Part shown: in pieces, positions 54,301 to 60,407 of the stretch
How the letters are laid out: each line of letters opens with the position of its first letter
Position numbering within the stretch: the stretch's first letter is position 1
Source: Chimonanthus salicifolius
Taxonomy: Eukaryota; Streptophyta; Magnoliopsida; Laurales; Calycanthaceae
Length of the DNA: 64,000 nucleotides
Assembly (NCBI GenBank): GCA_013350335.1
Contig: CM023539.1
Location: forward strand, 38,178,631-38,242,630
Direction: 5' to 3'
Translations under genes and position numbers: made by a program
Notes under the pieces: generated by a model
Database searches by the model: none
What the model saw: the letters and a program-made list of their open reading frames with translations, nothing else
What the model was told of the DNA's origin: nothing

Positions 54301-56576
54301 GTTTCTATTGGATAACAAGCATCGCAAGATCCTTGCCATAGACAACAAAAGGCACTATCTTATGATCAATTGTGCCCCCTTACCTTTCAAGCAATGAAAG
54401 ATGTAGCCTTGACTATATGAGGTTCATTGGGTTAGGCCGAGGTCCCTATCTCACCTCTGTTTCACTTGGGTGTTCATCAAAGCAATTCTAGGTTTCCATT
54501 TTTTGACGATTGACTCTCATTGCTACTATCTGGAGCATTTGGTGGGAAAGGAACAAAAGCATCTTTGCAACAAAATGGAAGGCCACTATGTTGTTGTGGT
54601 TAAAGCAAGGCTAAATGCATTTGTTCCCATTCCACGATAGCAATTCCAACTCCTTTCTAGATTTGGCTTATTTCACACCCGAGAGGAATGCATTAGTATA
54701 TAAGCTGAGTAGTTTGTTTTGCTTGGAGGTTTTGATTTGGCTAAGTTTTGGGATAGTGGACATGGAGGTTTGGCAAGACCTACTGGTATTCAACCATTTC
54801 TGTAACTAGCTTTGTACCACTTTTTCGACCTTTTATTAATATAAGTTATCATTTCCAAAAAAGAGGAAAAAACGAAAAGGGGCTTAGTAACAATTTTCAT
54901 ATCATTTGAGGCTTACTGAGACTATTTTTGGGTCCATTCATTATTTAATCCAAATACAATTAGGGTTTTTCCAAATTTTACCAAGCAAGATTAGAATTTT
55001 ATGTTTTATGGGTCTCTTTTGCTTGTTGAGGTTGATATATACAGCTTTATTGAAGCCAGGCAATTTCAAATTGTGAACTTTTGAGTTTGTGTTTGTGGAA
55101 TTTTGAAAAACATTGTAAAGGAAAGTCCTCATAGTTAGGTTTCTTCCATAGAAAATTCTCTCTATTTTTCTTCATTGCTGCTGGTTGGATTCCACTAGAG
55201 AAGGGCTAGGTAACATGAAACTTGGCCATATGTCATAAATTGAGAGAGAACCATGAATACATCACAATGAAATACTAGATAGGGTCAATATGGAAGAATG
55301 GATAAAGCCAAAATAAATAAACAATTTCAAAAATAAATAAGAAATTGACAAATGCAGTTATTTAGTCGCCACTACCAAGAGAAAAAAATTGTTTCCTAGC
55401 AACCATGAGCCTACCGTTTCAAGGAGAAACTAGTTTAGAACTAATATAAAAAATGCAAAGGAATTTCTTTCTCACTTAGACTAATTTACCTGAATACTGT
55501 CCTTCCCTATCCAACTAGATAAGAAGTAGTCCTCTTTCTTATCACCAGAATTGTATGTATAAAGAACTATGTAGCAATCTCCACTGTAGAATTTACCAAT
55601 CTCCTTCTTTGGAACTGGCATTTTAGCACTTCCATTGATGCGCCAGGCCTAAAGTAGAAAGACAATAATAGCTGAGTAGCATATAATATTACACGTCAAA
55701 GTATACAAAATTAAAAATTAAAAAAAATAAAGAGCACTTTTATATTTTCACGACAAACTTCTAATGGTAACTGTGGGATCCAACTGGGATACCACCAATC
55801 AACTGGACTGGTGGGGGGTGGAGAGGTCTCTTCATGCATTAGTGATGGCCCAAAATAAGCTTCAGATTATAAAAATTACAGATTTTCAAGGCATCAAAGT
55901 GGATGGGAGATGGTGGGTTTAACAGAGAAGGATGGCTGAAAAGGAAATGGTTATTACAGAAAGTCACAAAATGGAAATAGTTTGCAGCAAATGAATGATA
56001 ATCAGACCTCAATTTTTCCTCCAGCTTCAAGCAGAGAAGGAATTTCTTCATTTACAGGACCACCTTTCATGATTCCTTTAACATCAACTCGTTGTTGCTT
56101 CAGCATAGCTAAACGGAAACCAAAAAATAATATTTCGTTAAGATAACAACAATAGTACCAAACCTAGCTCAAAACTTTAAAATTCACTACCTGATACTTT
56201 TCCCCTTCCATCCTCTACACCAGAAGTCCCTATTCCTGCCGACCATGAATCAAAATTTGACTTGAATGAATGTGTCTCACACCCTTGGATTATTCGGGTC
56301 ATACGTGTTGACTTTGGCCTATTTTGATTGGCAATAAATTCCTGCAAAATGTCAGAAAAGTAAATGTACCACCTTGTATTCTGGACATAATGAAATAGAC
56401 ATCAGTCCTCTACCTCAGCCACTTGGCAAGATGCCTTTCTATCCTCCAATAGTGTTACCCGGCCAAACCATACAAATATCTCACCCCCACAATCCAGTAA
56501 ATAGCATTTGTTGTTTTCAAGCATTGCTTTAGAAAGTACACTATCTGCCACCATCTTAACCTGACCATCAGTAATG
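3259..56576 (-). CDS. VLN: Villin (VLN2/VLN3-like), 3' two-thirds of the gene, 16 exons
   Basis: Villins bundle, cap and sever actin filaments in the plant cytoplasm, usually under Ca2+ control. Sixteen exons join in phase without a stop: 56414-56576, 56191-56341, 56008-56108, 55490-55648, 52194-52262, 52042-52110, 51746-51887, 51225-51349, 49198-49345, 49025-49035, 48783-48923, 48584-48712, 37673-37738, 23409-23667, 3996-4216, 3259-3372. All introns are GT-AG. The 688 residues cover gelsolin repeats G3 to G6 (for example the G6 motif [20 protein letters not shown]), a linker with two A/S-rich blocks ([12 protein letters not shown] and [18 protein letters not shown]) and a headpiece ending KRKVDLF. 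The linker and headpiece resemble the VLN2/VLN3 class rather than VLN4/5 (judged from memory). G1, G2 and the start codon lie beyond the window. Introns of 10.8, 14.0 and 19.2 kb are filled with transposons. It appears intact, although the headpiece has unusual substitutions. No promoter is in the window. Confidence 0.95.
3373..3995 (-). other. Villin last intron, 623 bp
   Basis: Between exons o and p, with donor gtatgt and acceptor tccttag. No repeat or ORF with support is visible. It is one of the few introns here without an obvious transposon. Confidence 0.85.
3996..4216 (-). CDS. VLN: Villin exon o: linker and first part of the headpiece
   Basis: Its first two bases complete the Asp codon left open by exon n 19 kb away. 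Acidic linker ([14 protein letters not shown]) is followed by [19 protein letters not shown] then CMRRE, the first half of the villin headpiece. The acceptor is caaatttcag and the donor GAG|gtatgt. Confidence 0.94.
4750..6060 (+). pseudogene. Decayed L1-type LINE fragments
   Basis: At 4923-5177 the frame has a NSWW...IQGW motif typical of the region after the LINE endonuclease. A 3'-UTR-like stretch ends in TTACTGCTCT plus A-run near 5330. From 5690 a reverse-transcriptase start appears ([16 protein letters not shown], then [12 protein letters not shown]). Frames are broken throughout. It is inside the 19.2 kb villin intron. Confidence 0.6.
6526..6647. repeat. 17-bp target-site duplication around the tRNA copy
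   Basis: AATTGTCTCAATCTTTA occurs at 6526-6542 and again at 6631-6647, enclosing 88 bp that consist of the tRNA-Val unit plus short flanks. Confidence 0.8.
6552..6625 (-). tRNA. trnV-CAC: tRNA-Val(CAC), probably a retroposed copy
   Basis: A 74-nt cloverleaf is readable: anticodon loop CTCACAC with anticodon CAC closed by CTAGT/ACTAG, T arm with B box GGTTCGAAC, and TTTT directly after the 3' end. Position 7 of the acceptor stem is T facing C, so that stem is weakened. The unit with a 5-nt leader and a 9-nt trailer is flanked by a 17-bp direct repeat, which suggests insertion of a tRNA precursor. Whether it is transcribed cannot be told. Confidence 0.8.
7720..11925 (+). repeat. Six tandem 701-bp repeats with embedded core promoter
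   Basis: Units start at 7720, 8421, 9122, 9823, 10524 and 11225 with GTGCACTTAATGCACAACGG and are nearly identical (a handful of substitutions, such as GTGGGTGAA versus GTAGGTGAA). Each carries CTATATAAA, a CTCTCTCT tract and an ACAACCAATC(A/T) repeat. The same short ORFs recur in every unit on both strands, with no sign that they are genes. Such identity means recent expansion or gene-conversion-like homogenisation. Confidence 0.97.
7832..11344 (+). promoter_or_regulatory. Six TATA boxes at 701-bp spacing
   Basis: TATATAAA starts at 7832, 8533, 9234, 9935, 10636 and 11337, followed about 100 bp later by a pyrimidine tract. These would be the core promoter of the retroelement LTR. Activity is inferred. 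Confidence 0.55.
12276..13140. other. No gene seen; low-information and GGGTCGGGT-rich DNA
   Basis: A C-run at 12271 and an A-run near 12360 are followed by AT-rich DNA. At 12820-12960 the sequence is rich in GGGT/TCGGG words, as in many degenerate plant transposons. Confidence 0.5.
13150..13600. repeat. Interspersed repeat, two copies here and a third at 56908
   Basis: A block of about 140 bp (GGGACTTGACCAAT ... GACAAGTCATCGA(G/T)GAATTTC) occurs near 13153-13290, again near 13440-13590, and again at 56908-57062 inside another villin intron. The class is unknown. Confidence 0.6.
13600..14300. other. No supported gene
   Basis: Mixed-composition intronic DNA. ORFs here show no recognisable domain. 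Confidence 0.4.
14300..15100 (-). pseudogene. Decayed LINE fragment
   Basis: At 14324-14566 the minus frame reads [20 protein letters not shown] and then WVGNRPLK, the LINE segment between reverse transcriptase and the zinc-binding domain. Up to about 15100 more broken frames fit the NKALLxKWLWRF region of plant LINEs. Confidence 0.6.
15476..17090 (+). pseudogene. 5'-truncated LINE: zf-RVT and RNase H end
   Basis: 15476-15838 carries the WWKLGKGEG and [13 protein letters not shown] segment. 15902-16207 carries the zinc-binding domain ([19 protein letters not shown]). 16511-16906 is a nearly whole RNase H ([49 protein letters not shown]). The 3' end near 17085 reads ATTTCAATACCTCTC plus A-run. 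Plant L1 elements end in such an RNase H. It is split into three frames, so dead. Confidence 0.85.
17249..17545. mobile_element. Foldback MITE, 297 bp
   Basis: The two halves are inverted copies over nearly the whole length. The left arm has TTTCAATTTATAGCCACTTG and the complement of the right arm has TTTCAATTTTTAGCCACTTG. A 7-bp direct repeat TTCACAT flanks it (17242-17248 and 17546-17552). It could form a long hairpin RNA if transcribed. Confidence 0.75.
17594..18809 (-). mobile_element. TRIM array: five LTRs and four internal regions
   Basis: LTR copies at 17594-17720, 17804-17997, 18097-18292, 18392-18584 and 18683-18809 alternate with internal stretches of about 83-107 bp. Read on the minus strand each internal region starts with a primer-binding site resembling TGGTATCAGAGC (initiator tRNA-Met) and ends with a G-rich polypurine tract next to TGTAATACCC. 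The whole array is flanked by the 5-bp duplication GAAAT (17589-17593 and 18810-18814). The two outer LTRs share one internal deletion of about 67 bp; the three inner ones lack it. No protein is encoded. Confidence 0.9.
18815..19240. other. AT-rich intronic DNA, no gene seen
   Basis: Contains long A/T runs only. Confidence 0.5.
19240..19405 (-). pseudogene. Short LINE fragment
   Basis: Minus-strand frames give [19 protein letters not shown], a decayed match to the KVxxPKxxGGLGxG segment after LINE reverse transcriptase. Confidence 0.4.
19405..20438. other. No gene seen; possible retroelement leader
   Basis: An (ATC)n run near 19842, T-run near 20140 and a TATATAAACCCC box near 20211 followed by a leader-like stretch. 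It could be part of an old LTR, but no termini were found. Confidence 0.3.
20439..22519 (+). mobile_element. Non-autonomous LTR retrotransposon, 2.1 kb
   Basis: Two nearly identical direct repeats of about 180 bp (20439-20618 and 22339-22519; TGATATATTTAAATTATTG ... ATCAGTGT(T/C)TTATTCT(C/A)CA) enclose 1.7 kb. The first is followed at once by TGGTATCAGACT (20619-20630), a primer-binding site like the 3' end of tRNA-Met. A T-run and G-run precede the second. The internal part has no gag or pol, only short frames. The flanks GCTAT and GCTGC match poorly, so the target duplication is uncertain. Confidence 0.75.
22520..23408. other. Pyrimidine-rich intronic DNA, no gene seen
   Basis: A CT-rich stretch contains one 90-codon ORF (22505-22777) that begins inside the LTR and has no recognisable domain. 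The rest is plain AT-rich intron up to villin exon n. Confidence 0.5.
23409..23667 (-). CDS. VLN: Villin exon n: linker before the headpiece
   Basis: Starts [18 protein letters not shown] and includes [14 protein letters not shown] and [18 protein letters not shown], the disordered A/S-rich linker of plant villins. The acceptor is ttgttgcag. The donor is tctG|gtatgc, phase 1. A 19.2 kb intron follows. Confidence 0.95.
24846..25039 (+). mobile_element. TRIM solo LTR inserted in a LINE
   Basis: TGTAATACCCTGCCC ... GGGTCGTTACA, 194 bp, flanked by the perfect duplication GGACC (24841-24845 and 25040-25044). It matches the inner LTRs of the array at 17594-18809 and splits the LINE RNase H region, so it is younger than the LINE. 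Confidence 0.92.
29920..31035. repeat. Six spaced hairpin motifs in the LTR
   Basis: GTTCGGCC(A) with a 6-10 bp spacer and GGCCGAACCCCATG recurs near 29920, 30095, 30312 (right half only), 30527, 30715 and 31009. Each could form a small hairpin with an 8-bp stem. Confidence 0.75.
31443..31598. repeat. Two tandem 78-bp units
   Basis: CCGGAGGCCACACTCC(A/G)TCG plus GGGCGTCCGAAAGACCACTG starts at 31443 and again at 31521, with few differences. It lies in the 3.6 kb LTR. Confidence 0.85.
32800..37590 (+). pseudogene. Second long L1-type LINE, head to head with the first
   Basis: The ORF1 region (32919-33263 and 33584-33700; [34 protein letters not shown]) resembles the DUF4283-type ORF1 of plant LINEs. 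Next come an endonuclease end (34806-35180, [22 protein letters not shown]), [13 protein letters not shown] (35358 on), RT start (from 36220), RT core (36558-36923, [24 protein letters not shown]), a mutated YxDD (FVDD near 36975) and RNase H (37050-37350, [12 protein letters not shown]). The RT after FVDD is joined abruptly to RNase H, so an internal deletion occurred. It ends about 90 bp from villin exon m. Confidence 0.85.
37673..37738 (-). CDS. VLN: Villin exon m: small exon between two giant introns
   Basis: Twenty-two codons, [20 protein letters not shown] then LE, matching the QGNSxxKK stretch that follows the SWDS motif in villins. The acceptor is aactacag and the donor GAG|gtaaat. 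It is isolated by 10.8 kb upstream and 14.0 kb downstream, and a LINE 3' end lies only about 90 bp downstream. Confidence 0.93.
37750..38650. other. Intronic DNA, (AG)n microsatellite
   Basis: An (AG)n run lies near 38361-38383. No gene or element is recognised in the remainder. Confidence 0.5.
38670..38760 (-). pseudogene. LINE RNase H fragment
   Basis: Minus-strand translation gives GAARGKPG and AGIGVW, the start of a plant LINE RNase H; an A-run of 19 follows on the plus strand near 38737. Confidence 0.45.
38760..40214. other. Intronic DNA, no gene seen
   Basis: A T-run near 39238. No domains or terminal repeats are recognised. Confidence 0.4.
40215..40800 (+). mobile_element. Complete TRIM retrotransposon, 586 bp
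   Basis: LTRs at 40215-40458 and 40552-40800 (TGTAATACCC(C/T)GCCCC ... GTCACA) flank a 93-bp internal part. It has a perfect tRNA-Met primer-binding site TGGTATCAGAGC (40461-40472) and a polypurine tract (TTTAAGGGGGG) just before the second LTR. There is no coding capacity. Flanks TGATA and GTTTA do not match, so recombination or an end shift is possible. Confidence 0.9.
40801..41500. other. Intronic DNA with a CT-rich tract
   Basis: A strong pyrimidine tract lies at 41390-41490. The preceding 400 bp show nothing recognisable. Confidence 0.4.
41946..45344. repeat. 237-bp tandem duplication split by an LTR
   Basis: 41946-42182 and 45108-45344 are copies of equal length with roughly ten differences (AACTTGAGTTATACAACTCG ... 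GATGAAATACATATG). The long LTR sits at the boundary between them. Confidence 0.9.
42183..45102. mobile_element. Long solo LTR, 2.9 kb
   Basis: It starts TGTAATGACCCGACC and ends GGGGGGTGACA, with the perfect 5-bp duplication ATATG (42178-42182 and 45103-45107). There is no internal domain or partner LTR. It contains a 2.3-unit tandem repeat of about 100 bp at 42555-42780, which creates a spurious repeated ORF, and GGGAAGACCA motifs at 44260-44410. The element starting at 57111 is the same family. Confidence 0.87.
45900..48330 (-). pseudogene. Decayed LINE ORF1 region, split by a TRIM
   Basis: Minus frames carry [20 protein letters not shown] with [12 protein letters not shown] (46542-46889) and [15 protein letters not shown] with [14 protein letters not shown] (47889-48071). 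These are like the DUF4283-type ORF1 of the LINE at 32.8 kb. The TRIM at 47400-47909 interrupts it. Confidence 0.6.
47400..47909 (+). mobile_element. Complete TRIM retrotransposon, 510 bp
   Basis: Two 212-bp LTRs (47400-47611 and 47698-47909, TGTGATACCC ...) flank 86 bp with a primer-binding site TGGTATCAAAGT (47614-47625, two changes from tRNA-Met) and polypurine GTTTTAAGGGGGTGG. Flanks AACAT (47395-47399) and AGCAT (47910-47914) differ by one base, an aged target duplication. Confidence 0.92.
48584..48712 (-). CDS. VLN: Villin exon l: end of gelsolin repeat 6
   Basis: Forty-three codons starting [20 protein letters not shown] and [10 protein letters not shown], then SWDSMKAT. The acceptor is attcccag and the donor ACT|gtacgt. 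A 10.8 kb intron follows. Confidence 0.96.
48783..48923 (-). CDS. VLN: Villin exon k: gelsolin repeat 6
   Basis: Forty-seven codons: [20 protein letters not shown], then [20 protein letters not shown] and KAFEIGQ. This is the most conserved block of repeat 6. The acceptor is tttggcag and the donor CAG|gtatta; phase 0. Confidence 0.97.
49025..49035 (-). CDS. VLN: Villin exon j: 11-nt microexon
   Basis: The bases GAAAGTTTAAG lie between acceptor gttttctcag and donor gtgcgc. With the G left by exon i they encode GKFK, which joins SFTE to INEIF exactly where villins carry a short G-K-F stretch. Without it the frame between exons i and k is lost, since exon i ends in phase 1 and exon k starts in phase 0. 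Confidence 0.88.
49198..49345 (-). CDS. VLN: Villin exon i: start of gelsolin repeat 6
   Basis: Encodes [20 protein letters not shown] then [10 protein letters not shown] and [11 protein letters not shown]. The acceptor is atatatcag. The donor is gaaG|gttggt, phase 1. The 5' neighbouring intron (49346-51224) holds a LINE 3' fragment and a hAT-like MITE. Confidence 0.95.
49910..50460 (-). pseudogene. LINE 3' fragment with RNase H end
   Basis: Minus-strand frames near 50170-50250 give [18 protein letters not shown], the C-terminal motif of plant LINE RNase H. The 3' tail near 49945-49965 is marked by an A-run adjacent to AATTCATT. It lies in the villin intron 49346-51224. Confidence 0.6.
50475..50822. 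mobile_element. hAT-like MITE, 348 bp
   Basis: Flanked by an 8-bp direct repeat ATTTAGAG (50467-50474 and 50823-50830). The ends are imperfect inverted repeats (CCTTGCCACAAATATCG against CATTGTGACAAATACCG). It is rich in internal TACCGCG/CGGTAAA words. Its right 150 bp match in reverse the left end of the element at 1543-2443. Confidence 0.78.
51225..51349 (-). CDS. VLN: Villin exon h: gelsolin repeat 5
   Basis: Two bases finish an Ala codon, then [23 protein letters not shown] and an [14 protein letters not shown] helix. I chose the acceptor ataggcag over the nearer tatatag because only it keeps phase with exon g. The donor is AAG|gtatgt. Confidence 0.94.
51746..51887 (-). CDS. VLN: Villin exon g: gelsolin repeat 5
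   Basis: Starts [20 protein letters not shown], then [11 protein letters not shown] and [10 protein letters not shown], the start of repeat 5. The acceptor is tttttctcag. The donor is gttG|gtgaat, phase 1. Confidence 0.95.
52042..52110 (-). CDS. VLN: Villin exon f: end of gelsolin repeat 4
   Basis: Twenty-three codons reading [19 protein letters not shown] then VILK. The [12 protein letters not shown] motif is diagnostic of plant villins. The acceptor is ccctccag and the donor AAG|gtactt. Confidence 0.95.
52194..52262 (-). CDS. VLN: Villin exon e: gelsolin repeat 4 helix
   Basis: Twenty-three codons, [19 protein letters not shown] to RPVQ, corresponding to the long helix after the WIGKDS motif. 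The acceptor is ttttctag and the donor CAG|gtatct; phase 0 at both ends. Confidence 0.94.
52678..53242 (-). mobile_element. Complete TRIM retrotransposon, 565 bp
   Basis: LTRs at 52678-52896 and 53032-53242 enclose 135 bp. On the minus strand the primer-binding site TTGGTATTAGAGT lies next to the high-coordinate LTR. The perfect duplication CTTTG flanks it (52673-52677 and 53243-53247). A C-run lies near 52863-52877 in one LTR. Confidence 0.93.
53590..54080 (+). pseudogene. LINE RNase H 3' fragment
   Basis: 53631-53864 reads [20 protein letters not shown] and later [13 protein letters not shown] 3' UTR ends TTACCGCTCAAAG and an A-run at 54061-54078, the same 3' end as the LINE at 24270. Confidence 0.75.
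54100..54870 (+). pseudogene. Decayed LINE zinc-domain fragment
   Basis: [16 protein letters not shown] is encoded near 54519-54566, the WxxWxERN motif that follows the LINE zinc-binding domain; a GAGG-A-rich tail follows near 54860. Frames are broken. Confidence 0.5.
54870..55489. other. Intronic DNA up to villin exon d
   Basis: No repeat or gene is recognised. Confidence 0.5.
55490..55648 (-). CDS. VLN: Villin exon d: gelsolin repeat 4
   Basis: Begins [18 protein letters not shown] and includes [13 protein letters not shown] and [12 protein letters not shown], the core of a gelsolin fold (aromatic-rich strand, GDCYIVL). Phase 0 at both ends, 53 codons. The next intron (52263-55489) is 3.2 kb and holds a TRIM and LINE remnants. 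Confidence 0.96.
56008..56108 (-). CDS. VLN: Villin exon c: G3-G4 linker
   Basis: Encodes (A)[11 protein letters not shown], then [17 protein letters not shown], the segment that leads into gelsolin repeat 4. Two bases plus 33 codons match the phase 1 end of the previous exon. The donor is GAG|gtctga. Confidence 0.95.
56191..56341 (-). CDS. VLN: Villin exon b: gelsolin repeat 3
   Basis: Starts [20 protein letters not shown] and continues through a [10 protein letters not shown] motif typical of plant villin repeat 3. The acceptor is attttgcag. The donor is tcaG|gtagtg, leaving phase 1. Fifty codons plus one base. Confidence 0.95.
56414..56576 (-). CDS. VLN: Villin exon a: start of gelsolin repeat 3
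   Basis: Encodes SITDGQVK through [20 protein letters not shown] to QVAE, the front half of gelsolin repeat 3. The acceptor is ttgtacag and the first base C completes a Ser codon begun in an upstream exon outside the window. The donor is GAG|gtagag, phase 0. The intron 5' of this exon is longer than 7.4 kb and open at the window edge. Confidence 0.95.
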
Positions 56577-57110
56577 CTGTACAAAGTAGTGATTACAATT
56601 TAGTACCATATGCAAATAACTATAAATAACTTTCAGGAAAATCACAAAAAATGGCACCTAGGAAAAACCAACTTTGTTTTGGAGATAATGATAGTATACA
56701 AATAACGAGAACATCGACACTCCACTTCTTAGCTCAATATCAAATTTCTATATTGATTGGGAATTCATCATAGGTTTTCATCATTTAGAAAACTCGTCAT
56801 TCAACATAATAACCTCATCTTTCTCTTCAAGATATGAATCAAATTTTATGTCCTCAACCAATCAACTATCTAGATTTTCTCATGTTCCACCTTTGTGAAT
56901 GGTATTAGGGACTTAAGGTCTTGACTCTTGACCAATATGTCAAAAGCTCCAGAGTTGATGGAATGCACGAAATCAAGCCCTTTATCCAATCCCCTATGCT
57001 CAGCCCCACACTCCAAGTTGGCCCCCACATACATGTGACAAGTCATCGATAAATCTCAATACTCTTCCTCATCTGTTGACTCGTTGATGCAGAGCAGCCC
57101 AGCTGGGCCT
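56577..57110. other. Intron sequence with interspersed repeat
   Basis: 56908-57062 is the third copy of the repeat seen twice at 13150-13600. Nothing else is recognised. Confidence 0.55.
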
Positions 57111-59255
57111 TGTAGTGACCCGACCCAGAGTAGCGGGTCAGTAGTAGTGGATAGAATTAGTTTAGAAAATTATTATCGTTTAGACTGATGTGTTATTTTA
57201 TGTGATAAAATTATTTGGGGAAAAACACACTTTGAATTTAGGAACTGAATAATAGACCCCCGATTTCACACACTTTCTCCTCAATTAGAATTTACAAATT
57301 CATCCCCTTCGAATTAAAATTAAGTAAATAGAAAATTTAGCTGTCAAATAAAATTTTAATCCCCCAAAGTTGAAATCTAAACATTAGAAATTTACAAATA
57401 TATCCCCTTAAAGTTAAAATTGAGTGAATGAAGAAACTTAATTATCAAATTAAATTTTAAATTCCTAAAGTTGGAATTCCAATTAGAATAAAATTAATAA
57501 GTTTTGGGTAGATCCATGGGACCCACCTTCCTTGATTGAATTTAATATAGAAGTGAGTTTCATTAAAATTCCTTCATATTGAGATTAATTTAGTGGGATG
57601 TATTTTTTAGAATACACATATTTTAATAGGTATTACCTAAGCCGTGTGGGCCCTTTGGAACCCACACCCTTTCGTTTCCTTTTAATTCCCTTAACCCACG
57701 ATAGAAACACAATCCCTACCACCGCATTTAACAGGTTTTCCCCAAATACGATTCCTTCCCTTCCTTCCCTATTCTGAATCCCTCTCGGAAGAAACCTTTG
57801 ACCCCACCGCCGCACCTGAGGGACAGGTTCCCCAAATTCGATCTTCTCTTCCTTCCTTCCTTTTCCAAAACGGTAACTCCTCAAATCCGAATCCTCCTCG
57901 GAAGAAACCAGCCGACTTATTCCCTATAAATCCATGCGATGGCAGCCGGATTCTTCTCCTACCTTCGATCTCCATCGGTATCTCTCTCTCGAGTTCTTGT
58001 TCCTCCTTGCCTCTGTGAAGACCGAGTCTCTGTTCAAAGTAGCAGAGCAGCACCACCTTGGGACGAGCTTTTTCCGTCCTTGCCTCCACGCTACAGCAAC
58101 AAATAGGTATGTATCTTTTCAATTTTCACCTATCTGCTACATGATTATGGGTTTTCCTCTTAAAGCTCCGAACCTTGGGTGCTTGGATCGACTCTTTCCT
58201 ACTGTGTTACAACCAGACCGGACCATGTTTGGGGATTGATTTTCAGTCCAAGATCAGCTGATGTTGGGAGTGGGTTTCAGCCTCTAGACTATTGGAAAGA
58301 GACCTCTTAACCGTTGGTAATAGGACTCATTTTCTGTGATACCCCTACCCGTGAAAGGGGGGGCCTGAGTGTCTAACAAATGCTACACATTGACCCAGTC
58401 GATGTGTAGTGCGGCTCTAATGTGGGTGTGGAGTCCCACATCGGAAGTGGAGACAAATCTTGAGGGATTTATAAGTAGCTGATGCGGGCATCCAGAGACA
58501 TAGACAGAATTTTAATTTTGACCCGGGAGGGTACATTATCAAATTAGCAAGTTCGGGCCCCAAGTCAAAAGATCAAAATTATATCTTCGATCCAGGTGGG
58601 TATCCGAGTCAGAAGATTTGGTGTAGTGGATCCAAAGCAAGTCTAAGAACAGGCCCAGCAGAGCAGGCCCAATGGCTAAAGAGGTGCTGACAGTTGTGAA
58701 TTAGAATCCTAAATCAGCTAGGATTTTAATTAAATTAAGAAAGTTTCTTTGTGTTATTTTCTAGATTTAGAATTTGTTGGAGGGTTGGCTCCTTGTTACT
58801 TGTTAACATAAAACTCTCTTTCCTTGTTAAGGTAGGACTCTCTTTCCTTGTTAAGGTAGGACTCTCTTTCCTTGTTAAAGTAGAACTCTTTTTCCTTATT
58901 TCAGGTTAGGATTTCTTATAAATAAGATGGTAATCAGCCCCTTGAGGGCACGGAGGATTATCAATAAAATTTGAGTTTTCTTTTTGCAAACGAAGGACTG
59001 TTTGTTGTCTTATTTTGCTGCACAAGACGAAGGACTGTTTTGTGAAGATTAAAGTACAAAACGAAGGACTGTTTTGTGAAGATTCAAGTGCAAAACGAAG
59101 GACTGTTTTGTGAAGATTGAAGGGTTATTCAAGATATTATTCAAGCTTCCGCTGTAATTTGAGGTTGGGTATTCTTAATCCTACCTAGCCTACATCAGAA
59201 TGGCTATCAGAGCTTCGGAGTCAATTGAGACTCATCCTTCGATCAGGGGTTAGTT

Positions 59256-60083
59256 ATGACAAGACGTAACCGCCTTCGTAGCCGACAAGCCAGGAATAGT
59301 GACTGGTTTCATTCTAGTCAGAGTCGTCACGTGAGACACGCTCCAGAAGATGATCGAGTTGAATTCTCTAAAGACCGCGATAGGCAGTTTGTTTGGTTAT
59401 ATGAGTCATGTGTTAATCTACAGAGAGAGATTGTGGCTCTAAAGAATCAAACAAGCCAACACCCTTCTAGTTCACCATCAGTGAGATCAAGGTACTCCAG
59501 ATACTCATCTTCTGAAGAAAGTTCAGATGACAATTCAAATCAAAGTTCAGATGAAAGTTCAGACGAAAGTTTCTACTATCACAGACATAGGGCAAAACAT
59601 ATCGTCCGACAGCCTGAGAGAAGGCAACGATTCGTCCGATTTGCTGATGAAGTAGACACGACTGCACAAGTCGAAATTGTTGACTCAGATTCCTCTAGTG
59701 AGGAAGATGTCAATGATTCTGTGGAGACGGACTCCATGAATGTGCAACTCTTGGAGATGGTACAGGAACATCCAATTCATATTGGTGAACCCCGAGTGGA
59801 TGACATACACCACAATAGCACAAAGGCTGAGGCCATCAATGAGTTTGTGTTTTGTGATGCTCATTCCACGAGAACATTGGGCGACTATAGACCTTATGTT
59901 GATCCAATGTGGGACGAACACATGAACCAGTTGGTTACACCCAATATCTCACCCATTTTAGCAATTCATGAAGCTACGGTAGATACAAGTGCAACAGAAG
60001 GATGTATCCAACAGTTTGAAGCAAGTTCCATCCTGAAGCAGGAACTTGAGACACACCAGTGTTCAGCAACGAGAAGATGCTAG
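59256..60083 (+). CDS. Uncharacterised 275-residue ORF of the LTR element
   Basis: Starts MTRRNRLRSRQARN about 40 bp after the primer-binding site, where gag would start. It has a basic N-terminus, a coil-like stretch (WLYESCVNLQREIVALKN), a Ser/Asp/Glu-rich centre (about residues 70-105) with RSRYSRYSSSEESSDD, and an acidic second half with DYRPYVDPMWDEH. I recognise no zinc knuckle, protease or RT. The next frame (60046-60618) overlaps it and repeats the motif as TIRPYVDPIWKG, so one frameshift probably splits a longer ORF with a duplicated segment. It may be a relict gag-like protein; function unknown. Confidence 0.55.
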   Translation: MTRRNRLRSRQARNSDWFHSSQSRHVRHAPEDDRVEFSKDRDRQFVWLYESCVNLQREIVALKNQTSQHPSSSPSVRSRYSRYSSSEESSDDNSNQSSDESSDESFYYHRHRAKHIVRQPERRQRFVRFADEVDTTAQVEIVDSDSSSEEDVNDSVETDSMNVQLLEMVQEHPIHIGEPRVDDIHHNSTKAEAINEFVFCDAHSTRTLGDYRPYVDPMWDEHMNQLVTPNISPILAIHEATVDTSATEGCIQQFEASSILKQELETHQCSATRRC

Positions 60084-60407
60084 TGATAGAGGCGACAGAG
60101 AATGGTCAGTACAAGTTCGTACATTAGGAGTTGGAGATGACCGACATCTTGTGGACTCAGACCACACCATCCGGCCATATGTCGACCCTATTTGGAAAGG
60201 TTATGAGAGACAATCCTCAACACCTACCATCCAGTCACTTTTGGTAGGCCCCGAGGCGACATCTTCTAAAGCGAGTACTCCACAGCGATTGAGTATTCAG
60301 CATAAGGAAATTTCATTAAAGCATACGAGAAAGACTATGAGAAGACCGCACCCTTCGTCGATGAACCTTATAAACTCGAGGACGAGTTTTCTCCGAGAGC
60401 GGGAGTA
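60046..60407 (+). pseudogene. Continuation of the element ORF in the +1 frame
   Basis: Overlaps the end of the 275-residue ORF and continues with VDSDHTIRPYVDPIWKGYER and IQSLLVGPEATSS before running into the 3' LTR. The motif repeated from the first ORF suggests both belonged to one reading frame. Confidence 0.45.

Noticed and set aside
3259..56576. The villin being a pseudogene
   Set aside because: All sixteen exons are open, in phase and have GT-AG borders; only residue-level divergence is seen.
57633..58239. Overlapping ORFs of 83-117 codons on both strands
   Set aside because: They fall inside the long LTR and are out of frame with any known retroelement protein.
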